Shown here: positions 11,932 to 22,571 of the stretch, in pieces
Layout: every line of letters starts with the position of its first letter
Numbering within the stretch: position 1 is the first letter of the stretch
DNA from: Scalesia atractyloides
Lineage: Eukaryota; Streptophyta; Magnoliopsida; Asterales; Asteraceae
DNA: 64,000 bases
Reading direction: 5' to 3'
Assembly (NCBI GenBank): GCA_947069175.1
Contig: CAMTDV010000017.1
Coordinates: 53,515,137-53,579,136, forward strand
Notes under the pieces: generated by a model
Told to the model about the DNA's origin: nothing
What the model saw: the letters and a program-made list of their open reading frames with translations, nothing else
The model's database searches: none
Made by a program: the position numbers and the translations under genes

Positions 11932-12872
11932 TGTTGGGGTTTTCACATGTTTATCAAAGTCATTTTATCCATATAAAATGAAAAATGCAGCGGAATAATT
12001 ATTTAAAACAAGTTAGTGTGTTGGTATAAAACTTATTTTATATGTAAAACCAAAACCCGGATCCATATATGAACATGCATGCTATCAAAATACAACCATA
12101 GGGTCTTCTAAGAAACAACCTTTCAAGGAGCTAGGAGATGGAAGAAGATGATGATTCTTGAATGGTAATCTTCAAAATGAAGATCTCAAGCTTGTATACC
12201 CCAAGCCTCCAACAAACACCTTATGTTGCTAGGATTTTCACTTGTATGAACTCACTTGAAACACCCTCTTGATACACCACTTTGGCCGAAAATTAGAGAG
12301 CAAAAAAAAAAGTTCTTGCACTTGAATCTCTTATGTGTGTGTTGTAGAGTATGTGAGAGAATGATCATATCTTCCATATAATCTTTGGTGATCTCATGTT
12401 GGATTGTGTGAGATTGTATGAGATATTGCATGCATTTCTATTGGTGGAAGATCCACCTTGGAAGAACCCCATATGGACGACCATATAGGCCTTTTTATTA
12501 AAATAATATTCAAAAAAGTTCTTTTAAAATTAAGTCTGTATTATTTTATAATTTTTATAAAATATAACATACCATATTACAAGACTTTATGAAACATATC
12601 ACAACCATTTATAATGTTATTTAACCCATTAAATAACAATATAAAATATTCTCTCAAAATAAATTATCCATATAATTTATTAATTTCTCAAGTGCAATTA
12701 CTTAGAAAACCAATTTCTAAATATTCTAAGTGTTAATATTTATTTGTTTGATCACATCATAAATAAATATTATGGGTGTTTGTCTATCTTGTTATTGGGT
12801 ATGTCCCGACTTGGAACATAACGTACTATCCACATCAATTTAATATGTGTCTTGGGCATACCGATTCCAACA
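11932..12872 (-). mobile_element. Copia 5' LTR, 941 bp
   Basis: Read on the minus strand the LTR starts TGTTGGAATCGG and ends CCCCAACA, directly followed by the PBS. The termini TGTTGG...CCAACA are perfect inverted repeats. Its outer edge (12872) abuts the middle of an Athila-like gag, so the copia element inserted into that gag. The 3' LTR and pol are missing. Confidence 0.85.
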
Positions 12873-14040
12873 ATGTCACCAGTTGTGATTCCTCAGCTGC
12901 GAGGAGGTCGATTGTTTGAGGTACGAGCATAGTCAATCTCCAGTTTGCTCAAATATCATGGTTTGGCACATGAAGAGCTGTATTTGCATATTGTCGTGTA
13001 TGATGCGCGGTGTAACACGATCGGGAGCCAAGGGTTTACACCTGATGATGTGAAATTTGTATTATTCCAATTTACATTAGAAGACAAGGCACGACAGTGG
13101 TTCCATACTTTGCCTTCGGCTTCTATTTTTACATGGCCCGATATGCAGCAGCTCTTCCTGGATAACACAGCTAGGAAGAACATTTGTGGCTTTTAACAAC
13201 AAACCGGTGAGTATTTCCATGAAGCATTCAACCAATTTAAGATGATGCTCAATAATTTTCCACATCACAGTATACAGCTGTGGGAATTGTTGAATGCTTT
13301 TCATGAGGGTCTAACAGATGTGGATGCGAGAGATCTCAGTTCGTTATCGAATGGTACATTCGGTACGAATTATGAGAATGTTGATTGGGAGTATTTAAAG
13401 AGGATGGCGAGTACGTCAAAGCGGAAGGCTCAATCATCAAGAAGCACTCGTCGTTTAATGGTCAAAGCAGCTGAGAGTACACCGGAAGTTGGGGGACAAT
13501 ACCCATTGTGTGGTCATTGTGGAGATATCTGGCATATTGCTGATCAGTTCCCGAGCATTATAGATAAACAAGATCAGGGGAACATGATGCAAGGAAGTGG
13601 GAACAAGTATTTGGGTTCCCAAAGCAACAATATACACTACCAGCCCCGTAATCAAAATAACTATCAAGGGGGCAATAACTTCGGTTATAAAAGAAACTAC
13701 CAACAGGGTAGTGGGGGTAGTAGTGAGATGATGGAGATGCTGAAAGCTATACAGCAGGAGTTGCAGAAGAGAGGTCAGATGGATGATGTGCGGGCTCAAA
13801 AGGATGAAATTCGTGATAAGGCTATGCAATCGCTAACGACTCAGATGGGGCACCTAGCTAGTGAAGTAGCAGAGCTGAAGCGGCAGAATGGGAAGCTTCC
13901 AAGTGACACGCAGACAAATCTCAAGAATACGAAGAACATTCCAATTAGTGGAGTAAATCATGTTCTTAAAATAAATGTTTTGATAATGGGTTGTATGTTT
14001 CTCATGTGATTGCAGGTTTGAGTGATACAATGAAGAGCCA
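12873..14040 (+). pseudogene. gag: Athila/Tat-like Gag, decayed
   Basis: The reading frame resembles Athila-type Gag: FTLEDKARQWFHTLPSASIF with WPDMQQLFLD, then YFHEAFNQFKMMLNNFPHH and LLNAFHEGLTDVDARD, the capsid core. One degraded zinc knuckle (CGHCGDIWHIADQFP, about 13511) has lost its last Cys. A Q/N-rich stretch and a coiled-coil-like Glu/Lys stretch (SSEMMEMLKAIQQELQKRGQ) follow. Stops at 13194 and 14007 and at least one frame change break it. The N-terminus is lost at the copia LTR boundary. Confidence 0.8.
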
Positions 14041-14570
14041 AATGGAGTTGATTTAGGGGAACCGGTCGTTCCAATCCGGGTTGGAAAATTCAAGATCCAT
14101 CACGCATTGTTGGATTATAGAGCGGGGTGAGTGTTCTCCCCGGTAGCTTGTATGACTAATATGACTTTGGTCCTCTGCAAGCGTGTGATAGCATGCCGAT
14201 GTTCGCAGATGCGAGTTTGAAACAACCCAGGTGGGTTATGTGGTAATCCAGCTCGGCGAGTTCTATTACTCGGTCGATTTCATGGTGGTCGATTTTACAC
14301 AAACATAGACCTACGCACAGCCGCAGGTAATTTTGGGACGCCCATTCTTGTATACAGCAAATGCGCAAATCGATTGCAGGAATGGGATAGTCATTTTAAG
14401 CTACCAGAATCATAAGTTGTATTTCAATGTGTTTTTAAAGTCCATTGCTTACGATTTGCTCGATTATTTAAGTCTCACATGTGCTGCTAATGAGATTGTT
14501 TCTAGTGGTAATGTTTGCAGGTCTGAGTTAACGAATAGTGGAAATCGGGCGGAGAAGGAAAGTGTGTGAC
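14041..14570 (+). pseudogene. pro: Athila/Tat-like protease, decayed
   Basis: The region encodes, across frame breaks, the Athila-type protease: an active-site-like ALLDYRAG (where DLGAG/DLGAS is usual) near 14105, a central QLGEFYYSVDFMVVDF, and the C-terminal VILGRPFLYTANAQID (from 14327). The changed active-site residues suggest an inactive enzyme. No RT follows. Confidence 0.75.
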
Positions 14571-16160
14571 GGAGAGCTACTGAGAGGAAACCACCTAATG
14601 GTGGGTTTAGATGGGGTGACCAAACTAAGTATAACCCTAATCGGAGTGAAGCCATGACCCTCCCCAAAGATTGGATGGAGATGTATGGAGATCAGTGGGG
14701 AGGTAAGTGTGCATCTGAACCACCGTGAGCACATCAGGTATCGTCTAGCTGAAGACCCAAAACTTAGCGCTCTTGGGAGGCAGCCCGAGGATGTAGAGTT
14801 TGTACTTTGCTTTGGTTTCGTTTGTTGTGTTGTGTTTTGACAGGTCTATATGATTCAATTTTCACGGGTATAACAATTCAAGTGTGGGGGTGTTCTACAA
14901 CATCCCCGGTAAGATATCAGAGAATCCTAAATTGGATGCATATTCCGCGGTCTTGATCGCAGTAGTCACCATTACATACACTCGTTTTCTGATCAGGTGC
15001 ATGTGTTTCTCTGTCTTTCATTTTATTTGTTTTTGTTCCTTTGGTGGTGTGAACTTTTGTGTCGGGAATGGTGTTATTTGTCGAGTTGATTAGGTCGTTT
15101 GCCAATCATGGTTTGTAGGTGGTATATCTCGAGTTCAGATTTTAAATTGCACTATACATTGGGGCAATGTATTCCAAGTGTGGGGATGTGGTAACTCGAG
15201 ATAGGGTTGGTAGGTCGAATCATATCAAATGCTTGGAATGGTTGAAATCCCCTAAAAATTGAAAATTTAAAAAAAAAAATTTGATCCTGTTTTGAAAGAT
15301 TTTTGCAACAAAATGGAAAACTATAGGTATAATTAAATTGTTGGCTTTCAAGTATTATACATATGAGATGATTAAATGGTCGAAAACACATCTAACTTAG
15401 GATATGTGGGTAGGCCCAGCCGGTTGAAAGGTTTCTTAGGATCAAATAAAATACTTAAATATTAGGAATCTTGTGGGTTCTCGCCTTAGAAGCTATAGCA
15501 AAACTGAAACCATAGAGAGTATAAGGGATTCTGTATAAATAAAAAGCTTATAAATATTCCGATTAAATGGCACGTCTGTTTCTTTTTATGAGAATAAATC
15601 CGAAAAAGGCTGCGCCCAGAAACACTCCATTTATCCAATTCTTGAGCTAGCTTATATTGACAAAGCCTATGGTATTGCCGCGGGGAAGGTGACTCATGCG
15701 GTATATACCCTCTAAGTGGAGTTAGAAAATAAAAAGAAAAATATATGAAACTTATGGTATTAATCGCGGGGATGGTGACTCATGCGAGGTGTGTCCGCTA
15801 AGTGATCGTATACAAAAACATGCTTAAGCTTGAAAACCATCATCCATTATTCATCAAGTTTAATCGGGAATATATAAAAGCTTGTTATATAAAACAGTCT
15901 TCTCATAAGCTTGAAACGGGATTAGGTGGTGTAGTCTTTTGAGTGTGAGACTCATTGAGGAATAATGCAATTGAACTTAATAGATTATGACTAAGGGCTT
16001 GGAAACCGGTGGTTGGGTTTAAATGGACTGTATACTTGCAATCCTAGTTAACGCGTGATTAGCTTTGTAAATAAATTAACCGAATAAATTGAAAGCTAAT
16101 GATTTGATTATGATTCCATTGCAAATAATTTTTCAGGACGAAAAAAGTTAATTGTGGGGA
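14571..16160 (+). other. Athila-like 3' region lacking pol
   Basis: Directly after protease comes sequence typical of the end of Athila/Tat elements (CTTGGGAGGCAGCCCGAGG, about 14772). No RT, RNase H or integrase is present, so this copy is a gag-protease derivative. Three related G-rich motifs, AAGTGTGGGGGTG (14880), AAGTGTGGGGATG (15176) and AATTGTGGGGATG (16150), look like polypurine tracts; the last directly precedes the LTR. Near-duplicate blocks containing CGCGGGGAWGGTGACTCATGCG lie at about 15679 and 15755. Confidence 0.6.
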
Positions 16161-17317
16161 TGTGATAGATGGGTGTAGGAATGTGATTTATATGTGTTTA
16201 ATATCTAATCTTATGCATATTTGATTGTTTATATGTGTGGAATTGGATAACTATGAGAAAATGATGTTTCGTAGGTTAAATACGAAGATTGGATGAGTTT
16301 TGGGGGATGTTAATGGATTGAAAATGAAGATATTAGAAGTTGGCATGATAGAGGGTTGAATTACGAAGACGTGGCAAAAACGGTGCATAAAACGGAGCTA
16401 AAACGAAGAAGTTATGAAGAAAATAGTTTTGGAAGGAATCTATTAGACCATAAGCTACAGTTCACAACCATAAGTTACAGTTGAGTGACTAGAAACTCTC
16501 AACCGTAGCTTACGGTCGGGTCCGGAAAAAGACGCGTGAATGTGATTTTTGGATGTATAAAAGGGTTTTTGAACCCGAATCAAGGGGAGACACTTTGGGG
16601 ACGAATTTGGGAGATCAAAGACTCAATTTTGGGCACTTTTCACCTACAACCATCATCAGTCTTACCGAATTAACCACATAGATCATGATTTCAACCGTTT
16701 CCCAAGCTATTGAAGATTATACAACTGAGATGAGCGGCGAAACCTTTCGTGGTTTCCTCTGGGTGGAGGATTCTTGTAGGTTAACTATGTTTTTTGTTTG
16801 AACTATTGTTAAATTCGGTAATCCAAGCATTCGATGCTTGTTACTGGTTGATTTGAATTGACTGATTTGCAAACGATTGATCATTGCTTAAACCTAGTTT
16901 TGATTCTTTCAATTCCCGAGAGTTCTAGTAATTGGGATATATTAGATAGGGATTGGGTTTGGTAGTATTCAATTGATAATTGTGTGATAACCTCTCGTTG
17001 CTAATCAATCAGAGTACTTAGTCCTTTTTTATCACAATCAATTAATCAGGTCATACGATTATGTCTATGTAATTGTAGCAATCAAACACGTAACTGAAAA
17101 TCGCCTTGAATCTAAAATCCGGAGGAACCATCGTTTCACCCTTTGTTTAGAACCTCGCTTTCAGTAATTCGTTGTTTAATCAAACTCTCAAACAACCAAG
17201 TTTTATATTTCTTCAATTAGTTTACTAGTATTTAATTCACAACACTTTCCACAATACTCCTCTAGTTCGATACCCGACTTATCCTATCTACGTAGTTTAT
17301 TTTGGTTTTGCATGACA
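16161..17317 (+). mobile_element. Athila-like 3' LTR, about 1.16 kb
   Basis: Starts TGTGATAGATG immediately after the last polypurine motif and ends GTTTTGCATGACA. The end section (TTCGATACCCGACTTATCC, TACGTAG) is typical of Athila/Tat LTRs. No 5' LTR is present, so the outer ends rest on the PPT and TG...CA rule. The first base could be 16163. Confidence 0.6.
16447..16516. repeat. Inverted repeat with ACCGTAAGCTACGGT-like arms
   Basis: Arms 16447-16462 (ACCATAAGCTACAGTT) and 16501-16516 (AACCGTAGCTTACGGT) pair over 16 positions with two wobble-type mismatches. A further direct copy, ACCATAAGTTACAGTT, lies at 16467. The arms recall the family B LTR hairpin (1705, 42859). Confidence 0.65.
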
Positions 17318-17743
17318 CTAACAGCTGTCATCATTGATTTAAGACTTCTTTGTTGTTTTCAGTTACTTCCTCAGTCCCACCGAATTGCTCTTTCAAGGAA
17401 TCCCATAACTCCTTTGCACTGTTGCAATGTAACAGGCCAGCATAGATTTTGTTAGGTAAGGCAAAAGCAACAATGCTAAAAGCCTTAGCATCTAACTCAA
17501 TTTTCTGGAAACCCTGCTTGGAGTAATTTTCAGGACTTTTAGGCACTTGTTTCATGGGGTCCTCTGTACTTGAAACCATGGGAACATGTGGTCCAAATAC
17601 AACGGACCTCCAGCAATCGGTGTTTTGTTGAGCAAGAATATGACCCATCCGTCGTTGCCATATGTGATACTCATTCCTGACAAGCATCGGAGGTTTGAAC
17701 ATGGATCCAGTGTTGTAGGAATCCTATGTGTTTTGAGACATTC
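17318..17743 (-). pseudogene. gag: Second copia Gag fragment (UBN2-like)
   Basis: On the minus strand a start near 17743 (MSQNT, then an in-frame stop) leads to a long frame with copia Gag features: MLVRNEYHIWQRRMGHIL, KIELDAKAFSIVAFALPNKI and SAKELWDSLKEQFGGTEEV. This is the UBN2/DUF4219-type Gag and differs from the copia Gag at 10383. The frame is cut at about 17318 where the Athila-like LTR ends. Zinc knuckle and pol are missing. Confidence 0.8.
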
Positions 17744-17898
17744 TGATTGTTTTAAACAGATTTTGTTTTAAAAACTTTGAACATAATTGAACTCTGTTTT
17801 CCAATGAAAACAAATAAACTAATTAGCTGGGAGAGCTGATCTTTCAAATCAAATTGATTGTTAAATCAAATTTTGATTGACCATGCTCTGATACCAAT
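17744..17898 (-). other. Copia leader and primer-binding site
   Basis: CTCTGATACCA at 17886-17896 is the complement of the initiator-Met PBS, 2 bp inside the LTR. The remaining ~140 bp is a non-coding leader before gag. Confidence 0.8.
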
Positions 17899-18286
17899 TG
17901 TTAGGATCTGAGTTTGAATTAGTTGTGATTGTTTAATAAATGATTAGTGAAAGAAGATAAAACAGAGCTAACAATTGTTAGTTATAGATTTGTTTATCTT
18001 CTAAACACTGATAGCAATTTGCTGATGTCAGGGTTGATAGTGATAGCTAACAATCTATAACTAACTTCTAAACACTGATCACCAATCCTCTGCTAATTAC
18101 AAAAGCACTGTTACATTGAATATAAAGATAAAATAAAACTCTAATGCAATCCACTGTTGGTCTTCGGCAGAGCTTCAAATATCTTCGGCGTTTTGCTTCA
18201 ACATGCTTGATGGCAGGACTTTGGCTAATCAGTGGATATTCATCAGAGCTTGTAAACTCTGATGTGTTGGATCAAATGATGTAACA
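17899..18286 (-). mobile_element. Second copia 5' LTR, 388 bp
   Basis: On the minus strand it starts TGTTACATC and ends GATCCTAACA, next to the PBS. Its outer boundary meets an Athila-like pol fragment, so the copia element had inserted into that pol. The other LTR is not present. Confidence 0.8.
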
Positions 18287-18743
18287 TGTTTTGGCTTTCT
18301 ATCATCTGTTCCTTTACAAAGGGTTCAATCCCAACACTAACCTCGCCCTTAATTGGGAAAAATGTCATTTCATGGTGACGGAGGGAATAGTACTCGGTCA
18401 CAAAATCTCAAATGAAGGAATGGAGGTTGATCGAGCCAAAATCGACACCATTTCTCGATTACCACCTCCATCCTCTATTAGAGCCATAAGGAGTTTCCTA
18501 GGACATGCCGGATTCCATAGATGATTTATCAAAGACTTTTCAAAAATTTCAAGACCTTTAACAAAATTAGTTGAAAAAGATGCACCATTTATCTTTGACA
18601 AAGATTGCAATCAAGCATTTTTAACATTAAAAGAAATGCTAGCCAATGCACCAATCATGATAGCGCCTGATTGGAAATTACCTTGCGAAATCATGTGCAA
18701 TGCAAGTGACTTTGTTGTTGGAGCTGTCTTAGGACAACGAAAA
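18287..18743 (+). pseudogene. pol: Athila-like RT/RNase H fragment
   Basis: Encodes the RT C-terminus and RNase H start of an Athila/Tat pol: NLALNWEKCHFMVTEGIVLG, IRSFLGHAGFHR, a stop, FIKDFSKISRPLTKLVEKDA, and IMCNASDFVVGAVLGQRK. The Asn in CNAS replaces the catalytic Asp of RNase H (CDAS). The fragment starts at the copia LTR edge and stops where the family E LTR starts. It may come from the same Athila element as 12873-17317, or from another copy; it lies outside that element's 3' LTR, which favours another copy. Confidence 0.85.
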
Positions 18744-19612
18744 TGTAATAATTGCAATTTTCAAAGTATTGTATAATTTCGATCGTTTCTGTACTTAATA
18801 AAGTTTTATCTTTTATTTCTTTATTTTACGTTTATGACATTATTCACAGTGATTGGTGTACTTTATGATATTTGAAGTTTTGGCGAGTCCAAACTTTATT
18901 GAAAATTATGTTGGCAAAAATGCGATACAAGCTTATCGCGTAACAAATAAAATGCGAAACGAACGTCGGTGACCGCCAGATTAATATTAAAATCATAAAA
19001 TATTCCGTTATGATTAAAATGTTATTTTTAATCATATTCATGAGGAAAAAATATTTAAAACGCTTAAAAACTCTATTTTTTCGAGTTTAAGCGCATACTA
19101 CGCAATACAGCGCATATACTGCGAAATACCGACAACGCATCCAGTCTTGGCAAATAAATATTATTCAGCAATATTATGGCAAGTTTACTTTTATAGAATA
19201 ATAAAAATAATTTTAAACGCCTTAAAACGCATTTTAAACGCTAGATAAAATACCTTGTAATCAGTTAAATACTTGTGTAATGCATGAGTATATGAATTTA
19301 TGTGTATGTATATATGAAATATGTGTGTATGCATGTAGGTGGCGGCACCATGAGTGCCCACCTTTTCTTGTTTTCTTCATTTGTGCCATGTGTTGAAGCT
19401 AGACCATGCATGCAATCTTCACAAAACCAAGAAATCTTCCATATAACTCACTTTCCAACACCAAAAATCATCAAATCTTCCACTCTCTCTCTCCTCCCAA
19501 CCGTACACACACACTCTCTCTCTCCTCCATTTTCCATTTTTGAACTTTATCTTGAAGATTCAAGTTGATTTCAAACAAGTTTCAAGTTGGTGTGAAGATC
19601 CAAGGGAGCTTC
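18744..19612 (+). mobile_element. Family E 5' LTR, first part
   Basis: Starts TGTAATAATTG exactly where the Athila pol reading frame stops. It continues after element A1 at 31677. Rejoined, the two parts give a ~3.45 kb LTR ending GGGGTGTTACA, followed by a PBS. The block 19330-19360 has a bulged hairpin (GGTGGCGGCAC/GTGCCCACC), and 19500-19612 resembles a transcribed leader. No coding sequence is supported. Confidence 0.6.
19608..19612. repeat. Target-site duplication of A1, left
   Basis: GCTTC here and GTTTC at 31672-31676 flank A1. One C/T difference fits later mutation. Confidence 0.6.
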
Positions 19613-19935
19613 TGTCACACCCCAACTTGCAGCGGAAGAAAAATATACGGGATGCAACAGACACCTCTGGTACAAGCACATTGTTTATAAAGACACTACA
19701 TTTTATTACTTACAAAATGTTGATTACATACTACATGTATGTTACAACTGCATGTTCCCATGAACTACATAAGTCTTCTAAACCACATGCATCTATATCA
19801 GGGTTCGCCTACAAACATGTCTTGAACAACATACACAGATCACACCAGTCTCAAGTTACCTGAACATGTCAGTGAACCGCTGCGTGAGTTCCACGGGTTT
19901 AGACGTTGTGTAACAACATGTGTTAACCAATTTAA

Positions 19936-20012
19936 TTGCACTAGTTATAGTCACAGTCACTGTCACTGTCACGGTCATAGTCACAGTCACAGTCACAGTC
20001 ATGGTCATGGTC
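19936..20012. repeat. GTCACA/GTCACT/GTCATG hexamer minisatellite
   Basis: A run of degenerate 6-bp units (consensus GTCAYR). Equivalents lie at 28394-28452, 53255-53297 and 62107-62164, in all four A LTRs; a shorter form lies near 5337 in the C LTR. Valine/threonine-rich ORFs across it are artefacts. Confidence 0.85.
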
Positions 20013-20339
20013 ACTCCGTGTCAGACAGACACATCATCGCACCGAGCTTTGTCACCACAGACACTTCCCACCGGGCCATGTCAAGACAGGCACGTCATCC
20101 TGGCAACTAAGTCATGTTTCCCTGCAGTTATGCTTAGTTAACATAACCGAATTTAGGACGCGTGTAGTTGCATAGTCACCGACACACAGTGTCACCTAGA
20201 CACTGCCTGGAGCAACTGGGTTAGTCAAACCAATAGTACTATCCACTGCCCATGGCTTACGCCAATCACTTGTAGGGGGAAATAGGTCGTGTGTTAGACA
20301 ATTTACATCATCACAAGTTGGTGCAATTAACACAGTTTT

Positions 20340-20640
20340 GTAACATGCAAATCACCTCAGAAAACATTAACACAGTTTAAAAGTGGTGGAGTGAAACACA
20401 CTCCCATTTTGGTGTAATCACACAGTTTTAACATGCAAGTCCCCAGAAAACAGTAAAAACAGTTTAAAAATGGGGAAGTGAAACTCACTCCCAAGTTGGT
20501 GTAGTCAACACAGTTTTTAACATGTAAGTCCCAGAAAACAGTGAAACAGTTTAAAAGTGGGGAAGTGAGAACTCACTCCCAAGTTGGTGTAGTCAACACA
20601 GTTTTTAAAATGCAAGTCCCTAGAAAACAGTAAAACAGTA
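20340..20640. repeat. ~88-bp tandem repeat in A1 3' LTR
   Basis: About three units and a partial one, each containing GTTTAAAAGTGGGGAAGTGA and CTCCCAAGTTGGTG. The unit number differs between LTR copies. Confidence 0.8.
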
Positions 20641-22552
20641 CGAGTAGTGATCTCAACGCAAGAGTGATCAAGCAACTTGATTCAATTTAATAATACCCAT
20701 GCAAGTATGGACTCAGATCATTATCTAAGTTGGTATGGTGATGGAAATCAGGGTAGTAGTAGTTTTCAGTTTGGCTTCCGGGCACCGATTCGCGTGCCAG
20801 CCAAAGTCAGTAGTTTAACGTGTTTGGATAATGGTATGGGAATGCCAGTAGTGCCAACACGTGGTTATTCAAAAACGATTAACTTTCCATTAAGGGAGTT
20901 TGAGTGTTCGGGGGGTCTAAGTTGCCCAATTTTGAGTTTCCATTTTCACCTTAGGGATTTCTCCCGCATTGTCTTAGAGCACACCAATAGTGCCCAATTT
21001 GCCTGGGAATCTCCGTGAATATTCCTAGTGCTCCAACTATAGTATTTTTCGGGTTGAGTCAGTTCCCAGTTCCGGCACGTTCGTTACACGGTAAACTGCC
21101 GAAAATGATTTAAATAATTTGTTCTTAATCCAAATAAATTCACATTTAATCTAGAATTTGACTAGAAATCTATAAAATTTATAACTCTGTAAAATTCAGT
21201 AGATCATGAGATAAATTTCTGGGAATTTATTTTTGTAATTCTTATTTAAATAAATTATTTATAAACCCATTTTTTAACCACATACTTAACATAAAATACT
21301 TTCAGAATTTCAAAAATTCCGAAAAAATTCCTGAACCTTCTATACATGTCCAAGAACATCTCCACAATTTTTGAGAATATGAACACCAGGGATATATGCG
21401 GTGTTCATATTCAGCCGTAAAACTTGTTTAAAACCCCAAAATTCATGGTTTAAAAGGCGTTTTTGGCAAGAAATCTCGTTTAATCGAAGAAACGGATATA
21501 GAATTATAAAAGCCAGGGTTAATACCTTTGATTTAGTGAGGTTTAATGAAGAACTCAGCTGGATTGAAGTATGTGGGGGCAGGTTTTTGGAGAATTTGAG
21601 TGATTTTTGAAATAAAAATAGATTAATAATGAAAATTAAATAAAAAAACATATATATACATGGGGGTGGGGCGGTTTAGAGGTGGGTCCCAAGGGACACC
21701 TCGTGCTTTGTATTGCGTGACAAAAGATAAGGTTTATCTTTCGGATAAGTACAGGTTCGTTTTCGGGGCTGTGCGCGTTCTCGATTTGCGTGACAGACTC
21801 TGTTTTGCGCGTACTTAGTGTCAAAAGACTCGGTTTAAAAAATTATGCATAACCGTCTAAAAATCCGAACCCAATTATGTTTTAATCATAAAAGTCTCGT
21901 TTGACGTTCGTTTAAGTGTTTTTAAGCTTGATCGATCGTTCCTTGCACATTCGGTTGCCTTATGTTATGCCCGGAACGAATGCGTTTCCCCAACCGGGTG
22001 CTGCTTCGTTTTGCGTGCCCGGGCTTTGATTATTTTTAAACCATACGTCACAGTCTATGGCACAAATCTAAGTTATTCCTGGAACTCGGAATCTTAAATA
22101 AGGCTACCGATAAACTAATAATCAACATCAAAGGTCTAATGCGCTGTTAAACGTCAAGTCTCCGTTTAACACGTTGTTCAAGGCTAAGGATGCCAACCTC
22201 GCATCGTTGGTCCTTAGTAGTGTCATGTCAACCATGACATGCTCTCGGATTCACCCGAGACATTACAAATATTTCTAGGCATAGCACACAAGTCATGTGT
22301 GTTTACTACTACTTATTCCCAGAGTTATCAGTTTTTCATTCACGACTTTGTCTTGTCATGTAGGTGATGCATAATGTCACTGTAATGTTTTTATTACTTA
22401 CTATGCATATACTCTCGTCATAGTCGGTGTATCATTTTCTAGAATTCGTATCATCACACATAATTATAATAATATCACGATATACATACCACATCCGGTT
22501 ACCACGGACTTGTACTAATCAAAGTTTACCGGGATTTTTCACGATTGTCACA

Positions 22553-22571
22553 GTCTCCATTGGTTAAAAGA
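22553..22571 (-). other. A1 polypurine tract
   Basis: On the minus strand CTTTTAACCAATGGAGAC directly precedes the 3' LTR start. The upstream AATTTCGAGGACGAAATTC matches the usual sequence before the PPT in Tekay/Del-like elements. Confidence 0.75.

Larger units (their letters stand above)
19613..22552 (-). mobile_element. A1 3' LTR, internally deleted
   Basis: On the minus strand starts TGTGACAATCGTG and ends GGGGTGTGACA. At 2940 bp it is ~690 bp shorter than the 5' LTR. Most of the difference is one deletion: sequence matching 29913-30505 is missing at about 21393, where GAGAAT is joined to GAACACC. The TATA tract (21651) is kept. Confidence 0.85.

Noticed and set aside
11880..12480. Possible host gene exon next to the copia LTR
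   Set aside because: The whole segment lies within the copia LTR and leader defined by TGTTGG/CCAACA ends and PBS.
13455..13829. 124-codon minus-strand ORF
   Set aside because: Shadow of the Athila-like gag on the plus strand.
19920..20141. Plus-strand ORF with Val-Thr repeats (also 28370-28579 and 61992-62247 region)
   Set aside because: The frame is only the translation of the GTCAYR hexamer minisatellite in the LTRs.
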